Source of the DNA: Halichondria panicea
Lineage: Eukaryota > Porifera > Demospongiae > Suberitida > Halichondriidae
Reading direction: 5' to 3'
Length of the DNA: 64,000 bases
Assembly: GCF_963675165.1 (NCBI RefSeq)
Contig: NC_087379.1
Location: 3,290,201 to 3,354,200, forward strand
The notes below the pieces were generated by a model. That model made no database searches and was not told the DNA's origin. It saw only the letters and a program-made list of their open reading frames with translations. Below, in pieces: positions 38,041 to 48,984 of the stretch. How positions within the stretch are numbered: the stretch's first letter is position 1; each line of letters opens with the position of its first letter. The position numbers and the translations under genes are program-made.

Positions 38041-40245
38041 TTATAAGGAACCAATATAAACCGACAAATACCCATCAGTCTTTCTTCCTGTCATCAACAA
38101 CTTAGTTGGTGAAAACGAGGTTATAGTTACAGTGTTAACTTGAATTTCTTCAGGGAGCACACTTATCCAAGACCACGTCTTTTGTGAGAATGAATACATT
38201 CTCACGTCTTTGTTCGACGATTGCCCACGCATGCCCACAGTTATTAGGTTACTAGCTAACACTGTTCCAACTAAGCTGTTTGCTTGCGCATTAAAACCAC
38301 CTTCTAATTCTTTCCACCTGTAGCTGGGGTATATCAGCTCATTTCGGTTCTTTAAAGCATTTCCTGGAGTAACCTTATTCCTATCATAGAGGATATCGTC
38401 GATAGCAATATATTGAGAGAGTGGAAACCAGTCAGACTGAAGAAGTTCTTTGGAATAGTTTCCTGCTAGAAGATAGCACCTGTTACCAGCCACTGCCAAA
38501 GTCACATCAGTACAAGGAGACATAAGAGGTTGGTTACTCCAATACCACCCTGTGTCACTAGTATAAATTCCAATGGAATTCTCCCCTCCAGCAACAATCA
38601 GAGCTGATGGAAGGCTTAAAACTGCAGGAAATGTTCTTGCGATAGGCATATCTGGAATCACTGAATGCACCCAATGTCCATCAGACGTCTCGTCATATAT
38701 TAAAGTATACAATTTCGTGCTTTCTTCACCATCCATCGTTATTCCTCCGATGGCCACAAGGCTTCCACTGAACACTCCTAGTCCAAATGATTTAACAGGT
38801 AGATGAGGCAACATGTTCCATTTATTTTTTCCTGGATGATAACAGTACACAAGGTATTTATGTATTTCGTTTTCTCCAACTCCGCCACCAAAACACATAA
38901 AATCTTCGAATATCACAGTCTGGCCCTTATGCAATGTTGTTTGGAGATCTTGACCACTTATCCAGGACAAATTACCAACAAGACCATGAAACATAGCTGG
39001 GACTAATTCATCACAAAAAATAGTCTCCCTGGCTGCACAAATGCTCATCGTGGAATTCATGAAATCTTGGGTTTGTACTCCAACCAATCTTGTTGGTGAG
39101 GTATGGTCAAGATTTAGAGAGACAAATACTGCAATAAATATAACCAGAATCGCCATCGAAACACATAAAGGTGGTATAAATGCTTTAAGTCTCTTTTGTG
39201 ACAGCTGCTTAGTTAGTTGCACATTTGTTTTCTGCTCTTCTTTTAATTTGGTTTGGATGTTTTCTTGTTCTCTTTTCAGGTTGATGTTTCTTTTCGCTTC
39301 CTTTTCAGCGACATACTTCATCATCTTCAATCTGTCTTGGAAAGCAGGAGTGTTTGTGTTAGCCTTTTGTCTTAGATCCTCTACTAGTTCTTTGGCTGAA
39401 GGTCTCTTCTTGGGATCATTATCAATGCATCTGTGAATAAGACTCATGAGAGGGTGATCATTGCCAACTTCCTCGAGGTAGTTTTTTCGGCGTTCAGCTT
39501 CTGAAACAGCAACCAATCCATGTGCCTCAGATCGATTTTGACCTATGTGTGGCATGGGCAGCTTACCACAGAAGATTTGCATCATTAAGATTCCATACGA
39601 GAATATGTCGATGCTTGTATTGTAACGAGGTTCCTTCACCATCACTTCAGGAGGCATGTACGCCTCAGTGCCTGGTTTTTTCGTCATGGCACTCACTTGC
39701 AAGGGGCTCATATTAATTATCCTAGCCACACCAAGATCAGCGATTTTTGCAGAGAGTATAGGAGTAACAAGTATGTTGTGAGATGAAAGATCTCTGTGAA
39801 TGATTGGTTTTTTTCGATCGTGGAGGAACAGTAAACCTTGCGATATATCAAGAAGAATGGAGAAGCCGATATCTTTCGGAAGAATACCATTATGCTCAAT
39901 ACAACCCGTAAGATTCGTTGGTAAGTATTCCATCACTAAAATCGGCACAGTTTCGTCTGGCTCCTGAAAGTAGACACCAAGAAACTGCACAATGTTAGGG
40001 TGCTGTATCCTGCTCAAGAAGTGACACTCTTTACTAAAGCTTCGACTGCTGCTTCGATAATCACTGCCTCCACTCTTGAGAAGAAAGTCATGAATCTTTT
40101 TGCCTGCACACTTGTGTCCCATGTAATCTAGCTCGACCACAACAGCAGCAGAGCCCACTCCTAGCTGATGATCTGTCACTATAACACCAATTAGCTTATA
40201 AGACTCTAGACTGACAAAGGCAGCGCTGGTGCCGGTGACCGCCAT
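38041..40245 (-). CDS. Kinase-transmembrane-kelch protein
   Basis: A single uninterrupted exon gives 734 residues from the ATG at 40245; an in-frame GTG exists at 40329, but MAVTGTSAAF is the first Met. The protein kinase domain spans about residues 15-293. It has a glycine loop LGVGSAAVV (28-36), lysine in CAGKK (49), helix-C Glu in SKECHFL, the HRDLSSHN catalytic loop (150-157), DLG in place of DFG (170-172) and MPPE as the APE motif. It resembles the tyrosine-kinase-like (TKL) group and probably is active, since Lys, Asp and Asn are kept. A charged coiled coil (300-352) precedes one transmembrane helix (about 356-378). The remaining 355 residues hold at least five kelch-type blades (VAIGG, LIVAGG, YLLAG, LITVG, LLMTG ends) and N-glycosylation sequons. 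With no signal peptide the predicted topology is kinase inside, kelch propeller outside. Intronless structure suggests retroposition. It is divergent from the antiporter gene. Confidence 0.88.
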   Translation of the reverse strand: MAVTGTSAAFVSLESYKLIGVIVTDHQLGVGSAAVVVELDYMGHKCAGKKIHDFLLKSGGSDYRSSSRSFSKECHFLSRIQHPNIVQFLGVYFQEPDETVPILVMEYLPTNLTGCIEHNGILPKDIGFSILLDISQGLLFLHDRKKPIIHRDLSSHNILVTPILSAKIADLGVARIINMSPLQVSAMTKKPGTEAYMPPEVMVKEPRYNTSIDIFSYGILMMQIFCGKLPMPHIGQNRSEAHGLVAVSEAERRKNYLEEVGNDHPLMSLIHRCIDNDPKKRPSAKELVEDLRQKANTNTPAFQDRLKMMKYVAEKEAKRNINLKREQENIQTKLKEEQKTNVQLTKQLSQKRLKAFIPPLCVSMAILVIFIAVFVSLNLDHTSPTRLVGVQTQDFMNSTMSICAARETIFCDELVPAMFHGLVGNLSWISGQDLQTTLHKGQTVIFEDFMCFGGGVGENEIHKYLVYCYHPGKNKWNMLPHLPVKSFGLGVFSGSLVAIGGITMDGEESTKLYTLIYDETSDGHWVHSVIPDMPIARTFPAVLSLPSALIVAGGENSIGIYTSDTGWYWSNQPLMSPCTDVTLAVAGNRCYLLAGNYSKELLQSDWFPLSQYIAIDDILYDRNKVTPGNALKNRNELIYPSYRWKELEGGFNAQANSLVGTVLASNLITVGMRGQSSNKDVRMYSFSQKTWSWISVLPEEIQVNTVTITSFSPTKLLMTGRKTDGYLSVYIGSL

Positions 40246-40405
40246 GTCTAGCAAATCAAAAGTGTGTTCACATGAAATCACTCCCTTTTCTTCCCAAGTG
40301 GTTTGAGGAGTGGTTTCTAGTCTAGCCACACCTACCTAAAGGTGAATGACTTTGACTTGTCAGCATAGATCTGGCTTCTTTAATATTAGTTTTGGAATCT
40401 GCAAT
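40246..40405. promoter_or_regulatory. Bidirectional promoter region of kelch kinase and NhaC-type antiporter
   Basis: Only 160 bp separate the two start codons. A CACCTTTAG acceptor-like site (minus strand, ending near 40337) could mark a 5'-UTR intron of the kinase. No TATA box is clear. Confidence 0.45.
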
Positions 40406-43400
40406 ATGGGTCTAGCAGTGCTGATGTTTCTGCTGCTGCTGCTGCCTGCACTAATCAGGAGCAGCCATGAGTTCGAGTGTGGCATAGCAGTGTCTCTACC
40501 TCGTGTTGTCCTCACTAAGTAAATATATCTGTGCATGCTCTGTTGATCTAAATTAATCATGTACTGCACATGCACACTGTACCTGTGTACCTGTACGTGT
40601 ATATAGAGCCCAACACATGACTATTTATTAACTACATGTATATCTGTATAATTATGAGCGAAGCGTTAATTTTTGTACCTTGCTTAGTAGATATAAAAAT
40701 AGATCTAGATCTTTAATTTCATAACAAATTTTCTCTGCAGTGTGCCTTTCACGTTGAACATCACCCTTCCCCCGTTTCTCCCTGACAACGAGGCGATTCC
40801 TGAGAAGGTGTGGTTTACAGTGGATGGAGCGACGTATGAGGACCTCAACTACACCGCCACTAGGGACAGCAACGGCACAGCACACCTTACACTACTGCTC
40901 AAAAACTCTCTAGTTGGCTACAATGTGAGTGGACTTTATTAATCAACGATTTTTACCACCAAAATCAATTATAATTGTACATTGTATGTGTATGTGTGTG
41001 CATCTGTGGTACTCTTGTCAGGAAGTGTGTATTTGACCTTGACTCTATGTAATTATACTGATCTCAATTCTCAACCAGAAATGTGAGGGGAAAGGCTTAC
41101 ATAGAATTATACTGGCTGAAGCTAAAATTACTGCCATTGCACACACACACACACCTCAGGGTTACCACACTCTGGAGTTCAATATCAGTCGAATCTCTGA
41201 CACTAGTGATCCCGAGCAGCTCATTTGCCCACCAATTAGTCAAGTAAGAGAATTGTTATAATTATACTAGTCTAAGCAACTATCTGGTATTCACGTACAT
41301 GCATACTTTCTGTAGACACTATTGGCCATCCCTGGGATTCTGACATTGTTAGCTCCGATAGTGACTGCAGTGCTGGCCATAGTATTCAGGTAAGGGGTAT
41401 ATAGTCTAGCAGTATATTTGTTGTAGTCACCTTGCCCTTACATAACTAGACAGGTGATACTGGCCTTGCTTGTTGGAATTTGGATATGTGCTTCGTTTGG
41501 TGAGTTAGATTACTGTTGTGTATAAAACAGTTTTGAAATCTCTTGTACACAGCTAATGAGTACAATCCACTTGCTGGTATTGTGAGAACTTTAGGTAAGT
41601 ATCTACCTCAACTACATGCACTATGTACGTGTAAGCTATGTACCCCTGGTACGTACACATACTATACTACTTTCTGAGGTCATGTGCATACAATGTACTT
41701 TGTTATGGCATCATTTTTTTGTTGTAGATTTGTACATAGTGGATTCCTTAGCATCCCCAAGCCATGCAGCAGTGAGTAGAATCGTTCTGTATTGTGCATG
41801 TATAATAGATATGTGGCAATGTGATATACATTGTTATATTTACTGCTGTCTTCTACAGATCATTGTCTTCTCATTCTTCCTGGGGGGTCTCATTGGAGTA
41901 GTACAGGTGAGATACTTGGTCTAGTACACAGCAGTACCGGTCAGCTTTTTAATTTCGTTTTGGTGTTTGTAGAAATCTGGTGGGGGTATTGGCTTGGCAC
42001 GACTACTGTATCGATTCACCAACTCCAGGAGAAAGTGAGTGCCGCTTGTGTTAAAAAATCTTTGACTTCATAGCAACCTACAGAGCCACAGTGGTTTGCG
42101 TCACTCTATGCCTGCTCATTTTCTTTGATGACTATTCTGCTGTGCTCATACCAGGGAACAGCCTCAGATCAGTAAGCATGCGCACACTTACTTATACATT
42201 AATGCTTCTGTCCATTGGATTGGTGTGCGGGATGTATGTACATGCTCCAATCACTGAAGTTAACTAGCTACATACTATAATAATTATTATAGCTACATAC
42301 ATAGCAAAGGTATAGACCTTTGAATATAATAACTAATCTAGAGCAACCAATTACAAAATATACATGTACATGTACTTCAGGGTGTCATACAGGATTTTGA
42401 AGTAGAGGGGGGAAATGATCGAGAAAAGTAACCAGAAAATGTTGCTAGAAAAAGGTCAACTGTTATTTCAATACCCAGCTATGGACACTCGATCAGTTAT
42501 AGTTGAAAGGGGGGGGGGAATTGGAGCTAGGGGGGATATCCCCCTCCCCCCTGTATGACACCCTGTACTTAGTGATCTCTACCCCACATACATGATAATT
42601 AATGAGAAGTGTCTACCCTCCTCCACCGAAGCTATTATTGTCACTGTGTACTTATTCTATTAGCCCATGGTAATTCGTCCCTCTCGATGCTCGTCGTTTC
42701 TCTGCATACATGTACAGTAAATTATTTACTCTGCTGGTGCATGTTAATTATGCATAATTATATTCTTGCGTAGGTAATGAGCAGTGCTGGTGTGAGCCAA
42801 GAGAAGTTTGCCTTCATTCTGCAGAGTGTGGGTCCTGCTATGGCCAGTATGGTGCCAGTGTCAAGGTGAGATGCACCTATATTTCAATTATGGTTTTGTT
42901 ACCCTTCTATCCAGCTGGATTGGTGTGGAGGTTGGGTATGTACACAGTGCATTTGACAATGCGATGTGCAAAGCACAGTGTAGTAACAGCAGCAACTCTT
43001 ATGTGCCTGATGCCTTCATACTGGTTGTTGAGACAATACGTAAGTTAGCTGCATTAATTACATGTATAATGTGTTAACTGCCTCTCTGACATTATTCCTC
43101 GAGGAATAATATGGTTAAATTAAGCTGACAGTGTGTATGTATTCCAGCTGTAACTTAACTGCTCAATGTAATGTGTGTACAACTAACAGCGTCTATATGC
43201 TTTTAGCTTCAGACTAAAACTTGATTTGTTCTCCAGTTTTTCTTTCGTTATAAAGGCTGCATGTTTGTATAGTGTCTTCAAACTCTTGCATAACAATAAT
43301 TATCTGCTAATATGAAGTTGATATTTGACTTACTATTTAGCCTCACACTAGAGTTTTAGCTAATTCGATAGCTACACAAGTGAGAAAAGAGCTGCACTAA

Positions 43401-46400
43401 CAAGAAGCGACAACCATTGTACTTTGATCCGTATAGTGATATGTATCACATTAAATCCAGCGTATCGCTTCTTCCCACTGATGATGCTGTTCTGTGTGGT
43501 GTTGGTGAGTGTGCTTGGTCGGGACTTTGGGCCCATGCTTACTGCTGAGAGAAATGCCACCCCTGCTCCCCCTCATGAAGGACGTGTTGACGAGGAGCAA
43601 CCTACTGTGATGAAGGCGAACTCCCTTAATGACACCGGAGAGTCATCAGAAGATTCATACTCTGGTGAGTACAATACTCACTTACTTAGGTCTGGTTGCC
43701 ATGTGGTATATTCTTTCAGAGGCAGTACGACAGCCCTGGTCAATTTATTTTTTCTCAGCTGCATTCTTGACCATTGGGTATTTTCTTTTTCGCCTGCGTG
43801 CGAGAGAGCTTGCTACCTAGATCCATGCACCCAGTGCTGTAGTCCAGTAATGCAATAAACAGTCAAAAGTTGTCTCTCAACTGAGTGCGTCAAAGAGAGT
43901 CAGATAGCTCAATCCGTTTCTGTTAATTGTTATATTTTAAAGCAGAATAAGCTAATGGTGGTGCAGACCCCCATCAGGGGCTGGTGCGATGAGAACTCCG
44001 TTTCTTATGTAATAATAATTTATAAGCCCACAAGCGATGCTTTAATTACCTTTTGATTATGTTTTGCAGCAACAGCCTGTTTCGCCATACGTACTAAAAT
44101 GCATGTATGATTCGTTTAATAATAATACTCAGTGGCGTAGCCAGGGGGTGGCAAAGGGGGAAAATGCCCCCCTTTTTTCTAGATATCTACTACTCAGCTT
44201 AGTGTACCTGATTATCTAGCTGAGCACCCCCTTTTCTTCAGAATCTTGCTGCTAGTTAGCTAGCTAGTGGCAAGCAAAACAATTTAGTCTCTAAACTGTG
44301 GTCTAAATCTATAGACAGTTCTTGTGCTTTGCTAATTTAAACTAGCTTCGATCTTCTATGCAAATAGAACATCAGGCCACACCCAACTGAGGTAGAGAAG
44401 TGAATTATGACGTCATTATTAAGAAGCGTGGCTTCCGGCCAAAATTTTGGGTCTACGCAGCTGACAAGCAATTGCTAATTTTACCCCCTCTTCCACTCCT
44501 GATACTGATACTTTCAATTGAAACTCTGATAACATGTACGTATTTCAAGGCCTTACGTGTTTAACATGCACATACCACTCTTTTAAGGCCCTCTGGCTCC
44601 CAAAAAAGGTGTTCCAAAGAGATGGTAAGGCCTGCAATGTAACCTGACTACATGTACGTGTATATATCGTTATGTTTACGATTCCCAGGTACAATGCAGC
44701 GGTACCGTTTTTGATAGTAGTCATAACAACACTTGTGGGCATGATAATGGGAGGCAGACAGGCAATCCTGGACCAGCCAGAGGAGAGAAGGATTGACATG
44801 ACTATAGTTAACATCTTCACGATGGCCGACTCGGTTTCTGCCCTTATCTGGGCATCTTGTCTAGCCAGTGCTGTCCTGTTTGTCATGCTACGCCTACAGA
44901 AGATACTCAAACTCTCTGAGTTCATGGAGGTATTTTTTCATTTTTTTGTCCCTTAAAACCTATAGTGATACTCAGTGTTCTTGTTCCTATGTGTTACTTA
45001 TTACTTAATCCATCACTGTTTGTTACTGCTACAATATAACTTTTATTAAAGATTGTACGTTTTTTATAACCCACCCTTGTACTATACTTACAGGCATGGA
45101 TTGAGGGGATCAAAGACATAATGGAGCCACTGTTAATACTCTTGCTGGCCTGGGCACTTGGTGCCGCTATTCAAGTAAGTGCATGACAGCATTTTACGTA
45201 CACTCATTGTCTACAACATAATTATGACACAAATCTTCAATTGCAGGACACCCATACCAACAACTATATTGCTCAGGTGCTAAAAGGTGGTGGAGTGTCG
45301 ATGAAGTACATCCCTGTCATTGTCACCATCATTGGGTTCACACTCTCCTTTGCTACTGGCTCGGTCAGTAACATAAAGATCGATCCATAATCTTTGACTA
45401 TAGACCCGTACTTAGCTTAAGTGTTAGGCGCCTGTATGTAGCTATCCACTGTTTATTGCCTCGTTATAGGAGATCTGTATTACATTGTACCTAGACAAAT
45501 AGGTTATGTTGACAAAAGTTGTACTCGCTGCAGGCGTTCGGGACAATGGGTCTGTTGTTTCCCTTGGTGATTCCAACAGTTTGTCAGCTGTCTCGTTGTC
45601 AGAGGGGTCCTGCTCTCCAGGCAACAGCTGCCATTCTCAGCTCTTCAATTTTCGGAAATGGTGAGCCCAACTCCCTTCTACATAATAAAAGAGAGATTAT
45701 GTGTACCTGTATGTATTGCTTATAGCTGTTTTTCACTTGCTGTTTGATTACTTGGTATCTACTGTTATAAAATAGTAGTTCTCTACATAAGCATTGTACT
45801 TTATATACTCTTATAGCAATATCTCCGATTGCTGACATCACTATACTTACAACAGTAGCCAGCAAATGCAAGCTAGTCCCACACATCAAAACCAGTCTGG
45901 TAAGTGTGCAAGAAACTTTCATGTGAAACATATCGCGAGAGCAGTGAGTAGCTTTGAGGGTGATGACAGAACTGTCTTTCCTTTTGGGACTGCATGCAGT
46001 GCTTCTGAAGAATCACGGTCATAACTTTGTTTACACTGTGGTACCAATTGTTAGCCTAATGCTTATAGGTTCACTGAATCCTACATACATGTTTGGCAAA
46101 TGAATGGTTTATTTCCATTCTCAGCCATATATATTCCTAATTGGATTCATCTCGCTGGTGTTTGGTTCGCTACCGGTGGGTGCAGGGTGGTATCCATGGT
46201 ATGGAGCCTGGATCATCATGCCTTCCGTCCTCTGTGTCATTTTTCTCATGTTCTCTTCTAACTTCATCGTAGAGGACTCAAGATCTCTTTTTCGGATCGC
46301 GTAAGTCATACTCTGAGCATAAGTATGTCTAGGCTACTGTATATCTGTGAAAATTAATAAGAGATTAGTATACACGTGCATGTACACTTAACTTGGACTG

Positions 46401-47953
46401 CTGGTATTATTATGCCCCGGTGCGCATGCGCAAGTGAGGTAGTGTGTTCGTGTGCCTGTCTGTGTAGACTGCTACAGCTGCTCAAGGATCAATGAAGTGC
46501 AAATAGGAGTTTCTATAGGCTTAATTCTAGTGACGTTTTCTTGGAATTTCGTGGATTTGCAAAATAATGCTTGGTTCTCGAGTTATGCCTAGTTATATAC
46601 TTACTTGGAATGCCATTGCAGCCTTCAGAAGAGTGCGTAGCAAAACTTGTCCAAGGAGTGTTGCTACTCCACTTAGTAGTTAGCTCTGCACTAGAACGCT
46701 ATAGCTATTGGTAGCTGCAAGAGTGAGGAGAGATCTGCAAGGCTCTGCTGATGCAGCCACTAATTTTAGACTTGGACGACGGACATCGATCCTTTTTAAT
46801 AAAAATCATGTCAATCATCCACTCTTGGAGTTTCTCTGTGTTTCTGGATTTTGCCTGCATGATCATGATATAATGTTTGGAAAATGCTAACTTTATGTTA
46901 TGTAGCTTTTTACCCGCGGTGCTTTCATTATAACTCAGAGGACGTTAGACACGATCACATTCACTAACTGTTTGCTGAGCTGGCATAGCCTCATTTCCAG
47001 GCTGATTTTTAATAGAACGAAGTTAGCGTTACAGCTTATTGACAACTATTCTCTATATGCATGTGCAATTCTAGTTGGTTTTGCATGGTTATTTGAGACT
47101 GAAATCAACATTTCTGTGACTCCCTGGCTACTAATAAAGCTTCCAGACAACTTGATCATTGCATAGAGTGTTATATTCTTGTTAGCCCCAGCCCAGTTCA
47201 AGCCTCATACAGCACCGCTGAACTATTGTCTCTTACTCGATCTAGTTTATGGTCTATAGCTAATACTGGTCCAACCAGACAACAGACACAGCTACATGTA
47301 GTCAAGTGTTATACACTCAGTAAGGCCATGTATACATTGTAGGTATATAGCCATAGCTTTTTTTTTACAGCTGTATGGCTATGTGAGCAATAAATGTTAG
47401 ATGTGAATTAATGATGACGTGTGTCTAACCTCCTCTGACTACATCCATATTATGTACATGTAGCTGATCTGTTATTCCACAGTTGCCCCTGTATGTACAC
47501 TGTTCCCGGGAGATGGTTTGCGCTTCTGAAAGTGAAGTACCATAGAATAATGAAGAAGTGTCCTCACAAGCTCAAAAGGTCCAGGAAACTTCAAGTAAGT
47601 TAATCAATGAACAAAAGTCTGTACGTGTATGTCTCATATGGTGCTGGTAATCCATAGACTAAGTTTCTAATGGTTGCTGCAGCAATTTCTGTTACCCTGA
47701 CTCGTACGTGAAGCTTGGCTCCACTTCTACAGCCTAGCCCCATGCATGCATGTATATATAATACTACTCATATAAGTTAACCATGTGTTGTTTGGTCAGT
47801 ACAAATGTGTTCACTCCATATTTCAACCCCTGCTAGCAACTTGATGAGTCGCCTAGTGATGCTGAGAGTGCCGCTACTGAAACCGCTCCTCTTCTTCTCC
47901 CTCAGCTTGAAAAGAGGGAGCAAAGAGAGGTATCAAGAACTCCAGTTGTGTGA
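40406..47953 (+). CDS. NhaC-family Na+/H+ antiporter-like protein with signal peptide
   Basis: Twenty-two exons: 40406-40518, 40741-40924, 41079-41243, 41316-41389, 41450-41499, 41553-41594, 41728-41771, 41859-41906, 41973-42034, 42084-42171, 42774-42865, 42915-43039, 43461-43664, 43720-43738, 44689-44929, 45094-45174, 45247-45363, 45534-45660, 45817-45899, 46125-46300, 47483-47594, 47837-47953; 787 residues, in phase. A signal peptide (MGLAVLMFLLLLLPALI) and an ectodomain of about 130 residues with N-glycosylation sites precede the transporter. Family motifs are clear: FFDDYSAVLIPGNSLRS, a serine-tryptophan SSWIGVEVGY, PWYNAAVP (bacterial RWWNALLP), SFATGSAFGTMGLLFPLVIP and FGNAISPIADITIL. 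In bacterial NhaC the last reads roughly FGDHCSPISDTTIL, so the Asp and His are changed, which may alter ion coupling (inference). Exon 14 is a 19-nt microexon. The C-terminus is a basic, then acidic, cytoplasmic tail. It probably exchanges Na+ for H+ across a membrane, but the substrate is unproven. Confidence 0.88.
42378..42567. mobile_element. MITE, CAGGGTGTCA family, copy 2
   Basis: The ends CAGGGTGTCATACAGG and CCTGTATGACACCCTG are perfect inverted repeats. The interior matches the copy at 10927-11153 (AGTAGAGGGGGGAAA, AAAGGTCAACTGTTATTTCA). It lies in an intron of the antiporter gene. Confidence 0.85.
43720..43859 (+). other. Possible alternative last exon of the antiporter gene
   Basis: If the weak donor GTCAAT after 43738 is not used, reading continues in frame for 27 more residues, including a hydrophobic stretch SIYFFSAAFLTIGYFLF, to TAG at 43818-43820. 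An AATAAA lies at 43854-43859. This would give a short isoform with only the N-terminal half of the transporter. Inferred from sequence only. Confidence 0.45.
44130..44232. repeat. Transposon fragment starting CAGTGGCGTAGCCAGG
   Basis: CAGTGGCGTAGCCAGGGGGT followed by GGGGGAAAATGCCCCCC is a terminus commonly seen on DNA transposons of animals (from memory). The other end is not evident. It lies in an antiporter intron. Confidence 0.4.
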
Positions 47954-48984
47954 TCCAAAGTGTACATGCGTGTGTTAGTTGTTGTGTAGCTGTAGCTGTT
48001 TAGGTATGATTTAAGTTATTGAAATATGGTACTAGTACGTATCAGATGGAATTTCTTATTGACAGCTATCACTATCATGTGTTTTGGGTTTTCACTTTCT
48101 CTTTATGCACTCAATAATTAATGAGCCAGGCGTTTTACCTGCATGTTTATGATCTTGTTTTATTTGTACATGTAATTATGCTCTTGCAGTATCAGGCTAT
48201 GTTTTTAATTTATGAATATAGTTTAAAAGGAGGAAGAAAGGAGGAAGTACATGTAACACTGTCAAGAATGTTATGTTAGGAGATCTAGATACACAGGTTG
48301 TGTGATGACATAAACCTAGAGTAAAAAAGAGAAGAGTGTTGAACTTGCATGCAGATGCAGTTCTGTTGTTACGCCAAAAATTACGCTAGAGCTACATGCA
48401 TGGTTTGCATGCATGGAGATCCCACGAAGCAGAAAAAGCGGCTATTTTTTACACATTTATTTCTACAGTGTTTCTGCAAGTTCAACATTTTCTCTTCTTC
48501 TTTATGTACGTACTGTTATATTATTAAATTAAGGTATTATACACTCTGTATACGTACATGCATTTGATGGCCTTCAACAGAACATTGTGAGTAGTTACGA
48601 GGCTTGGAGTAGTTACGAGGCTTGTCGTTATTTGCATGGCCATTTGTTAGTACATGTGTATATGTGTGCTCCACCAGTGCTAACTTAAATTTACATGGAT
48701 TTTAAAAAGTAATCTGTGCTTGCTTTTTTGTACCTACATGTAGTATTCACTCTTATTTACCTTTTATGTTGATTGTTAGTGTTCTGTGAATGTAATAATT
48801 TGTGGTGGGAGTGTAGACTTGATGTACTGTATGTCTACCATAGCATGTACGCAAGTGTGAACGTTTGTGAATGCAATAAGTTCATTCACAACATAGTGGG
48901 AGGATCCGGTACGATGAGAATGGTTTAATACATGTACACCATAGTATCTACGTGCAAGCAGGGGAGTAAACAAGAAGCAATAAC
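47954..48984. other. Intergenic region before the adhesion GPCR
   Basis: It holds the antiporter 3' UTR and the GPCR promoter. The only ORFs are short and unlike proteins. A short direct repeat GTAGTTACGAGGCTTG occurs twice near 48590-48627. Confidence 0.5.

Noticed and set aside
39041-39436. 131-codon plus-strand ORF opposite the kinase gene
   Set aside because: It is the antisense of the coiled-coil and kinase coding sequence and has no independent support.
40327-40329. GTG start for the kelch kinase
   Set aside because: Nuclear genes start at ATG; the first in-frame ATG (40245) lies just before the kinase domain and gives a sensible N-terminus.
43720-43820. Antiporter gene ending here, with a second separate gene starting at 44689
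   Set aside because: Splicing at 43738 joins in phase to make PWYNAAVP, matching the central NhaC motif, and both halves are needed for the fold. It is kept only as a possible isoform.
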